A DNA stretch of 11,446 bases from Peptococcaceae bacterium UBA6116. GTDB taxonomy: Bacteria > Bacillota > Desulfitobacteriia > Desulfitobacteriales > Syntrophobotulaceae. The position numbers were made by a program, and so were the translations under genes. How positions within the stretch are numbered: position 1 is the first letter of the stretch; each line of letters opens with the position of its first letter. The DNA lies in the NCBI GenBank assembly GCA_002423425.1, contig DIWC01000027.1, forward strand, positions 1 to 11,446, read 5' to 3'. Below the pieces are notes generated by a model, which worked only from the letters and a program-made list of their open reading frames with translations, did not search any database and was not told the DNA's origin. Positions 6,317-11,446 of the stretch are shown here, piece by piece.

Positions 6317-6877
6317 TTAGTTACAAGGATAGCCTGCTCTTGGCCCTCCAACATATTTTGGTCTGGTTCTGGCCAGTGTCAGGTGAGCGTTACCAAGTTT
6401 ACTGACATCGATTCTTACAGGCACAACTACCGGACGAAGATGCATACCAATCAGCGTATCCCCGATATCCAATCCAGCGTGGGCTTTAACCTGTTCGACA
6501 GCAACCGGGACAGTAAATTTTTCCCAAGCTGCCGAGGCCATAGCTCCTCCCGCCGTAAGTGAAGGTATAACGATTACAGGTTCAAGGTTAAACTTTTCTA
6601 GACTTTTCTCCTCAACAATAAGTACTCTATTTAAATGTTCACAACATTGGAAAGCAAGAAATACTCCAAGCCTATCAGCCCAATCAAAGATAGGCTTGAT
6701 TAAAACATCAGCTACTTCCCTACTGCCGGCCTTCCCAATTCTATACCCTAATATCTCGCTCGTACTGCACCCGATGACAATCATCTGACCGGGCTGCAGT
6801 CCAGCAGCTTTTGCAAACTGGTCAAGAATATTATTCCATTGTATTTTTATCTCATCCAGGATTTGCAATGTTTCCAT
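6317..6877 (-). CDS. DUF436 / TIGR01440 family protein (YwlG-like), function unknown
   Basis: 186 residues, the usual length for the B. subtilis YwlG family, whose biochemical role is not established. Conserved blocks are visible: PGQMIVIGCSTSE (29-41), FQCCEHLNR (76-84), PSLTAGGAMA (105-114), KAHAGLDIGDTLIGMHL (131-147), PVRIDVSKLGNAH, and the C-terminal TRPKYVGGPRAGYPC. The Cys/His/Glu cluster in CCEH and GCSTSE could form an active or metal site; this is inference. The start is the ATG at 6875-6877: AAAGG lies five bases upstream, and homologues begin here. An in-frame extension to 6952 would overlap rpiB and add 25 residues unlike the family. The position between rpiB and glyA is the same as in B. 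subtilis, suggesting a link to sugar-phosphate or one-carbon metabolism but proving none. Confidence 0.9.
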   Translation of the reverse strand: METLQILDEIKIQWNNILDQFAKAAGLQPGQMIVIGCSTSEILGYRIGKAGSREVADVLIKPIFDWADRLGVFLAFQCCEHLNRVLIVEEKSLEKFNLEPVIVIPSLTAGGAMASAAWEKFTVPVAVEQVKAHAGLDIGDTLIGMHLRPVVVPVRIDVSKLGNAHLTLARTRPKYVGGPRAGYPCN

Positions 6878-6917
6878 TAGTGCCTTTCCCTTCTTTCTTA
6901 GCTTAAAAAGTAAAAAG

Positions 6918-7361
6918 TCAACATTTTTTTTCAAACTCACTAATAAGGTCAACTCTGCGGCAGTGCCTGGAACCGCTAAAAGAAGCAGCTAGAAATGTAT
7001 CTACAATATCTAATGCCAACCCTGGTCCTATCACCCTGGCCCCAAGGGCAAGAACATTAGCATTATTATGTTCTCTGGCCATTTTGGCCATATAGCTATC
7101 GGTACATAAAGCGGCTCGAATCCCACAAACTTTATTGGCTGCTATCGAGATGCCAATTCCCGTTCCGCAAACGACGATCCCGAAATCCACTTTATCCCTT
7201 ACTACCGCTTCCCCAACCTTAAATCCATACTCTGGGTAATCAACAGCTTCAGCTGAATCTGTCCCGCAATCCATAATCTCGAATCCTTTTCCTAAAAGGT
7301 GCTTTTTAACAATTTCTTTCAATTCAAAACCACCATGGTCAGCACCTAAAGCAACTATCAT
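6918..7361 (-). CDS. rpiB: Ribose-5-phosphate isomerase B
   Basis: 147 residues, typical of the RpiB/LacAB family. It interconverts ribulose-5-phosphate and ribose-5-phosphate in the non-oxidative pentose phosphate pathway. It shows the start MIVALGADHGGFELK with D8-H9 for phosphate/ring opening, DYPEYG (41-46), VCGTGIGISIAANK with catalytic C65 and T67, the EHNNANVLALGAR stretch with H98, and GSRHCRRVDLI near the end. The ATG overlaps the TGA of the upstream phosphatase gene by four bases (ATGA at 7358-7361), and GGGGG (7369-7373) seven bases upstream serves as ribosome site, so the two are translationally coupled. Confidence 0.96.
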   Translation of the reverse strand: MIVALGADHGGFELKEIVKKHLLGKGFEIMDCGTDSAEAVDYPEYGFKVGEAVVRDKVDFGIVVCGTGIGISIAANKVCGIRAALCTDSYMAKMAREHNNANVLALGARVIGPGLALDIVDTFLAASFSGSRHCRRVDLISEFEKKC

Positions 7362-7807
7362 TTTTCTTCCCCCTGATTACTTAGCTTTTTATAGGCGGTT
7401 ATTAACATCTGTTCCAACTCCTGTGCACAGCAACGGTAGCGGTCAATTGACCCCCCCCAGGGATCGCTGACCTCCTTCCCGCAACCAACCCATGATCCAA
7501 GAGTTTTTATTTTATTACCATATTCGGGGTAGCTTTTTTTTAGGTAAATTGTTTGAGAATCAGTCATTGTAAAGATGTAATCAGCATATTTGAGCATTTC
7601 CTTCGTTAATTTTACAGCCAGATGATTGCTGATATCAATCCCTTTTTCCTTGAGAACAGCCGCCGCATGTTCACTTACAGTATCCCCTTCAATGGCATTA
7701 ATTCCAGCCGAGAAAATTTCAAACCCATTCGAAAAAGACTTTTGGGCTAAACCCTGAGCCATTGGACTGCGACAGGTATTTCCTGTACATATAAACAAGA
7801 GTTTCAT
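7358..7807 (-). CDS. Low-molecular-weight phosphatase, probable protein-arginine phosphatase (YwlE type)
   Basis: 149 residues. The P-loop C7-TGNTCRS-14 with nucleophile C7 and R13 opens the protein, and the general-acid loop DPWGGS (115-120) follows late, the standard layout of low-molecular-weight protein phosphatases. T11 in the loop and the DP-aromatic-GGS sequence match B. subtilis YwlE, where Thr11 directs specificity to phospho-arginine; tyrosine phosphatases usually have Ile or Leu there. The family member reverses McsB-type arginine phosphorylation that marks proteins for ClpCP. Position before rpiB is also that of ywlE. McsB is not in the window, so the substrate assignment rests on the loop and synteny. 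The ribosome site is poor: GAGG lies 13 bases before the ATG. Confidence 0.88.
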   Translation of the reverse strand: MKLLFICTGNTCRSPMAQGLAQKSFSNGFEIFSAGINAIEGDTVSEHAAAVLKEKGIDISNHLAVKLTKEMLKYADYIFTMTDSQTIYLKKSYPEYGNKIKTLGSWVGCGKEVSDPWGGSIDRYRCCAQELEQMLITAYKKLSNQGEEK

Positions 7808-7849
7808 GGGTAAATTATAACCTCTTTCGTTTACTCAAGTAAAATATTT

Positions 7850-8401
7850 TCAAGAGATAATTCCTAATCCCATTTTGATACCGATAATCAAAAGAATTAC
7901 TCCTCCAATGGCCTCAGCTTTGCTGCTGAGAAAAGTCCCCAGCCTGTGCCCGAGAAGAATCCCTGCCCCTGTCATGGTACCGGCAATGACCCCTATGATC
8001 AGTGTAGCCGGAATAATCCTGCTGACGAAAGTACCTAAAGAAAATCCGACACTCAAAGCATCTAGGCTCACACTTCCTGCCAGAGCATAAATTCCAAAGC
8101 CGTTAAGATTGGGGATGCTTGATTTTTTGCCTCCCTTTTTATGGGCACCCAAGATCATTTTCATTCCTAACCATAGTAGAATGAGCGTCCCTATTCCGGT
8201 CACAATATTTCCGAAAAGAGTTCCAAGTTTTTGTCCTGCCCATAAACCTAATAGAGGCATAAAAACGTGAAATCCCGCAACAGTAAGCGCCAGTCGTACT
8301 GCTGTTTTATTTTTTATCCCAACTAACCCCAAGGCCAAAGAAAAAGAAAAAGCATCCATTCCCAAAGCTACAGATACAGCTAATATCCAAGCCAGTTCCA
8401 A
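7850..8401 (-). CDS. mntP: Manganese efflux pump MntP
   Basis: About 183 residues with six hydrophobic segments in two related halves, as in the MntP (DUF204) family. Each half carries the signature acidic motif: MDAFSFS with D16, and SLDALSVG with D114, which in E. coli MntP are needed for Mn export. A short cytoplasmic loop rich in Lys (HKKGGKK) separates the halves. I chose TTG at 8399-8401 as start: GGGGG (8410-8414) is eight bases upstream, the same ribosome site used by rpiB, and it puts the first Asp at position 16 as in E. coli. A TTG at 8416, just after the upstream stop, has no ribosome site. No manganese (yybP-ykoY) riboswitch leader is visible, so expression probably follows the operon. 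Confidence 0.9.
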   Translation of the reverse strand: MELAWILAVSVALGMDAFSFSLALGLVGIKNKTAVRLALTVAGFHVFMPLLGLWAGQKLGTLFGNIVTGIGTLILLWLGMKMILGAHKKGGKKSSIPNLNGFGIYALAGSVSLDALSVGFSLGTFVSRIIPATLIIGVIAGTMTGAGILLGHRLGTFLSSKAEAIGGVILLIIGIKMGLGIIS

Positions 8402-8416
8402 TGCTGCTTCCCCCAA

Positions 8417-9490
8417 TCACACAATCTCCAAATCGCCTTTTTTCCCGGCCGCTTTCTGCAATCGATTCATAAATGCCAACCAAATACCTTGTTCCAGCAT
8501 ACCTTCTGCCAGTATAATCTCAATACTTTCTTGATCACAAAGCCTCAATCCTTCAAAAAGACGACTGGCGGCTTCGGTTGGTTTTTGCCCCGAACCTAAT
8601 ATAAAAACCAGATCGGCCAAGGCCATAGTATCCTCGCTTAAAATTGAAGCTGTTTCTTCCAAACAGAGAAGGGCAATTCTTTTGCCGGGCTTTTTATTAC
8701 TTAACTTTCTGGCAAATTGTTCTGCTTTCTCCTCAATTTCCCCACAGATCAAAATTATTTCGGCTTGAGGCGCATAGTGTCTATATTTCATACCCGGTGA
8801 TTTAGGTTGAAATAGCCCCTTAGCTTCATTATTTACCCCATTATCAACATTTACCTTTCCCAGTACAGCTTTAAGCTGTTCCCGGGTTACCCCTCCCGGT
8901 CGAAGAATAAGCGGGATTTCCCCTGTCAGATCGAGAACAGTTGATTCTAACCCTACTTTACATTTTCCCCCATCAATCAAAAGCGGAATTTTTCCGCGCA
9001 AGTCATGCCAAACATGTTCTGCCTCTGTTGGACTTGGTTTACCGGAAATATTAGCACTTGGAGCAGCTATTGGGCATCGTGATCTAGCAATCAAATCTAA
9101 CGCCAGCGGGTGAGAAGGAATTCTTACAGCCACTGTTTGCAGTCCTCCACTAACGATCTCCGGGACAGAATCTGCTTTGGGAAGAACAAGGGTTAACGGC
9201 CCCGGCCAAAATTCACTGGCACAAATGTCTGCTTCCTTAGGCCATTCTCTTACTGCTTTCCTGGCTCCTTCAACTGAAGCAACATGAACTATCAGCGGAT
9301 TATCTGCCGGACGGCCCTTAATCACGAATATTTTGGCGCAAGCTGAACTATTTAAAGCATTAGCACCAAGACCATAAACCGTCTCCGTCGGAAAAGCAAC
9401 GACTTCACCTTGCCGCAGCAGTGCTGCGCCTTCATTTAAAGCCTGTTCTTTTCCAAAGGGTGACTCTGCATCAATTCTCTTGGTTTCCAT
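8417..9490 (-). CDS. L-threonylcarbamoyladenylate synthase, Sua5 type
   Basis: 357 residues, the two-domain Sua5 form rather than the short TsaC. It condenses threonine, bicarbonate and ATP to threonylcarbamoyl-AMP, the donor for t6A37 in ANN-decoding tRNAs. The YrdC domain shows VVAFPTETVYGLGANA (30-45), KGRPADNPLIVHV (58-70), WPGPLTLVLP (95-104), AVRIPSHP (121-128) and APSANISGKPSPT (143-155). The linker SPGMKYRHYAP precedes a Rossmann-like C-terminal Sua5 domain with IALLCLEE and the closing ILAEGMLEQGIWLAFMNRLQKAA. ATG at 9488-9490 has AAGGA about ten bases upstream and follows prmC after seven bases. The stop TGA abuts the mntP region in the same frame. It is the ywlC equivalent of the cluster. 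Confidence 0.95.
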   Translation of the reverse strand: METKRIDAESPFGKEQALNEGAALLRQGEVVAFPTETVYGLGANALNSSACAKIFVIKGRPADNPLIVHVASVEGARKAVREWPKEADICASEFWPGPLTLVLPKADSVPEIVSGGLQTVAVRIPSHPLALDLIARSRCPIAAPSANISGKPSPTEAEHVWHDLRGKIPLLIDGGKCKVGLESTVLDLTGEIPLILRPGGVTREQLKAVLGKVNVDNGVNNEAKGLFQPKSPGMKYRHYAPQAEIILICGEIEEKAEQFARKLSNKKPGKRIALLCLEETASILSEDTMALADLVFILGSGQKPTEAASRLFEGLRLCDQESIEIILAEGMLEQGIWLAFMNRLQKAAGKKGDLEIV

Positions 9491-9497
9491 TCTATCT

Positions 9498-10358
9498 CTA
9501 TTCCTTTTCTGCCCGCACTATTCTATCTAATCCCGCGTAATCGGGAATAATGACCGTTTTATAAGCTTGTCCCGCAAAAATTTCCGCCACCTTTATACCT
9601 TGGGAACTACCGATTTCCATCAAAATCACTCCCCCTGGATACAGAAAATGGTCCGCTTGGGCTGCTATTCTCCGATAAAACTCTAAACCATCAATTCCGC
9701 CCAATAATGCTAGCGAAGGCTCCTGTCTTACTTCGGGAGAACATTGAGAGTATTCTGATGCGGAAACATACGGCGGATTAGAAACAATAATATCAAATCT
9801 TTCATTTATTACCGGCTGAAATAAATCCCCTTGGCGAAAATCAATCTTAACCTTCATAAGATCAGCATTGTGAACAGCTACATTTAAAGCTTCCTGCGAA
9901 ATATCAGCAGCCACGATTGCCGCTTCACGCCAATAATAAGCAATAGCTACCGCTAACGCTCCGCTTCCCGTACAAAGATCTAAAATTTTCTTTCTTCGGT
10001 AAGATATATTTTTCCCAATTTCCAGAATTATCTCTACAAGAATTTCTGTTTCAGGTCTAGGAATTAATACCCGGCTGTCAACATAAAATTCAAGACCCAT
10101 AAATTCTCGAGTCTTGAGCAAGTAGGCCAGGGGTTTCCTGTTTCCTCTCCTGATCAAGAACCCAGCATATTTTTCTCTATCCTGCCGAGATATTTGAAGA
10201 TCGCGTTCCAGGTAAAGTCTGTCTCTGGATGTTTCCAAAACATAAGCCATTAGAATATCTGCTTCCGTCCTGGGCTCCGCTATTCCATGAGCTTCAAGAT
10301 ATTCTGAGCCGGTGTGCAATAATTCCAGTAAAGCAAAAGAATTAAAAATATTGTTCAT
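9498..10358 (-). CDS. prmC: Release factor glutamine methyltransferase
   Basis: 286 residues. PrmC methylates the Gln of the GGQ motif in RF1 and RF2, using SAM. An N-terminal helical domain (about 1-80) binds the factor. The Rossmann methyltransferase domain shows VLIPRPETE (97-105), SAM motif DLCTGSGALAVAIA (127-140), the acidic end AADIS (150-154), GDLF (177-180) and the catalytic NPPYVSASEY (194-203). The enzyme's substrate, prfA, lies directly upstream. The ATG is four bases after the prfA stop and lacks a clear ribosome site, so translation probably depends on coupling to prfA. Confidence 0.96.
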   Translation of the reverse strand: MNNIFNSFALLELLHTGSEYLEAHGIAEPRTEADILMAYVLETSRDRLYLERDLQISRQDREKYAGFLIRRGNRKPLAYLLKTREFMGLEFYVDSRVLIPRPETEILVEIILEIGKNISYRRKKILDLCTGSGALAVAIAYYWREAAIVAADISQEALNVAVHNADLMKVKIDFRQGDLFQPVINERFDIIVSNPPYVSASEYSQCSPEVRQEPSLALLGGIDGLEFYRRIAAQADHFLYPGGVILMEIGSSQGIKVAEIFAGQAYKTVIIPDYAGLDRIVRAEKE

Positions 10359-10362
10359 TGGA

Positions 10363-11430
10363 TTAAATTGAAGCTTTCATTCTCTCGGCCTGATCTGTAG
10401 AGATCAAAGCCTGAATTATTTCACTGAGATCTCCTAAAAGAATGCTTTCCAGCCGATGAAGAGTGAGACCGATGCGGTGATCCGAAACTCTGCCCTGCGG
10501 GAAATTATAGGTGCGAATTCGTTCACTCCTATCTCCTGTGCCCACTTGGCTTTTACGTTCCTGGGCAATTTCCCCCATGGCTTCCCCCTGTAATTTTTCC
10601 ATTAACCTTGCCCTTAGTACTTTAAGTGCCTTATCCTTATTTTTATGCTGGGATTTTTCATCTTGACAGGATACCACCAGACCTGTTGCCAGATGGGTAA
10701 TACGAACAGCCGATTGGGTCGTATTAACGGACTGACCCCCGGGGCCGCTGGAACAAAAAATATCTATTCGAATATCATTGGGGTTAATGGCAACATCGAC
10801 TTCTTCAGCCTCCGGCAGTACTGCCACTGTCGCTGTCGAAGTATGAATCCTGCCCCCCGACTCAGTACTTGGGATACGTTGGACTCTATGAACCCCGCTC
10901 TCAAATTTCAATTTGCTGTAAGCCTCTCTGCCCTCAATGGTAAAAATGATCTCTTTAAAACCACCAATATCCGTATAACTGGCACTGAGAAGCTCTGTTT
11001 TCCAACCTTGATTCTCCGCATATTTAGAATACATTTTATAGAGATCCCCGGCGAAAAGCGCAGCTTCGTCTCCGCCGGTCCCCGCCCGGATCTCCATAAT
11101 AACGTTCTTTTCATCATTGGGGTCCTTAGGTAAAAGCAGTAATTTTATTTTATCCTCTATCTTTTTGGCTTTTTCCGTAAGCTCTTCCAGCTCAAGTTCA
11201 GCCAATTCTCTCATTCCCGTATCCAGCTTTTCACTTAACATCGACTTAATATCTTCAATTTGGTCTACTATTTCTTTATACTCTCGGTAAACCCCTACTA
11301 TTTCAGAAATTCCGGACTGATTCTTGGCATATTTTTGATACTCAGACTGATTAGCTATGACTTCAGGTTTTGAAAGAAGTTCAGTTAGATCATTATATTT
11401 TTTTTCAATTTCTTCGAGCCTTTTTAGCAT
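10363..11430 (-). CDS. prfA: Peptide chain release factor 1
   Basis: 355 residues, normal length for RF1, which ends translation at UAA and UAG. A helical N-terminal domain (about 1-100) leads to EIRAGTGGDEAALFAGDLYKM (113-133). The stop-codon-reading region HRVQRIPSTESGGRIHTS (181-198) contains the RF1-type P-x-T as P187-S-T189; RF2 would have SPF. The catalytic GGQ is 231-233 in SSGPGGQSVNTTQSAVR. A basic stretch and coiled C-terminal helices follow. ATG at 11428-11430 has GGGGAGAG upstream at the window edge. It leads the visible cluster; its promoter lies beyond the right end. Confidence 0.97.
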   Translation of the reverse strand: MLKRLEEIEKKYNDLTELLSKPEVIANQSEYQKYAKNQSGISEIVGVYREYKEIVDQIEDIKSMLSEKLDTGMRELAELELEELTEKAKKIEDKIKLLLLPKDPNDEKNVIMEIRAGTGGDEAALFAGDLYKMYSKYAENQGWKTELLSASYTDIGGFKEIIFTIEGREAYSKLKFESGVHRVQRIPSTESGGRIHTSTATVAVLPEAEEVDVAINPNDIRIDIFCSSGPGGQSVNTTQSAVRITHLATGLVVSCQDEKSQHKNKDKALKVLRARLMEKLQGEAMGEIAQERKSQVGTGDRSERIRTYNFPQGRVSDHRIGLTLHRLESILLGDLSEIIQALISTDQAERMKASI

Positions 11431-11446
11431 TGACTGATCTCTCCCC

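Noticed and set aside
10645..11133. Long plus-strand frame opposite prfA.
   Set aside because: Antisense shadow of the conserved prfA coding sequence, without ribosome site or family resemblance.
1..11446. CRISPR array, transposase, integrase or toxin-antitoxin pair.
   Set aside because: No regular direct repeats, no recombinase motifs and no paired small genes were found in either strand.

Overview
The window looks like chromosome of a low-to-moderate GC Gram-positive bacterium, most likely a spore-former of the Clostridia (Peptococcaceae / Desulfitobacterium-like). The main reason is the right half, which carries on the minus strand the order prfA - prmC - Sua5/TsaC type synthase - mntP - YwlE-type phosphatase - rpiB - DUF436 (YwlG) - glyA - upp. 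This is the conserved Firmicutes translation/one-carbon block. A phosphatase with Thr after CTGN (protein-arginine phosphatase signature) and the strong Shine-Dalgarno sites agree. The genus call is inference; no marker gene here settles it.

Right half (about 4490-11430, minus strand): nine densely packed genes, read leftwards from prfA. prfA and prmC make and modify release factor 1. The Sua5 protein makes threonylcarbamoyl-AMP for tRNA t6A. mntP exports manganese. The phosphatase probably removes phospho-arginine marks. rpiB, a DUF436 protein and glyA cover pentose phosphate and serine/glycine/one-carbon metabolism. The last gene, upp, is broken: an out-of-frame internal deletion of about 175 bases removes its PRPP-binding loop but leaves both ends recognisable.

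Left half (about 25-4460): AT-rich and patchy, and it replaces what normally follows upp. It holds the 5' end of a tRNA (probably tRNA-Val) with an excellent promoter, a macro-domain gene eroded at both ends, a membrane-anchored GH113-like TIM-barrel protein whose usual acid/base Glu position reads Asn, a 3' stump of a lost gene, a small nucleoside phosphorylase (ppnP), and a plus-strand N6-adenine DNA methyltransferase with an N-terminal helix-turn-helix, its own promoter and terminator, and no restriction enzyme beside it. The fragments and the broken upp suggest a chromosomal remodelling zone rather than one intact mobile element: no transposase, integrase or direct-repeat boundary is visible.

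Functional links: PpnP releases uracil from uridine, while Upp would salvage uracil to UMP; here the first is intact and the second is not. The methyltransferase and ppnP diverge from a region holding an 18-bp AT palindrome that could be an operator. No complete new multi-gene system is evident. The most unusual items are the broken upp, the HTH-methyltransferase, the GH-like protein with the altered catalytic site, and a hairpin that covers the ribosome site of a His/Tyr-rich mini-ORF.
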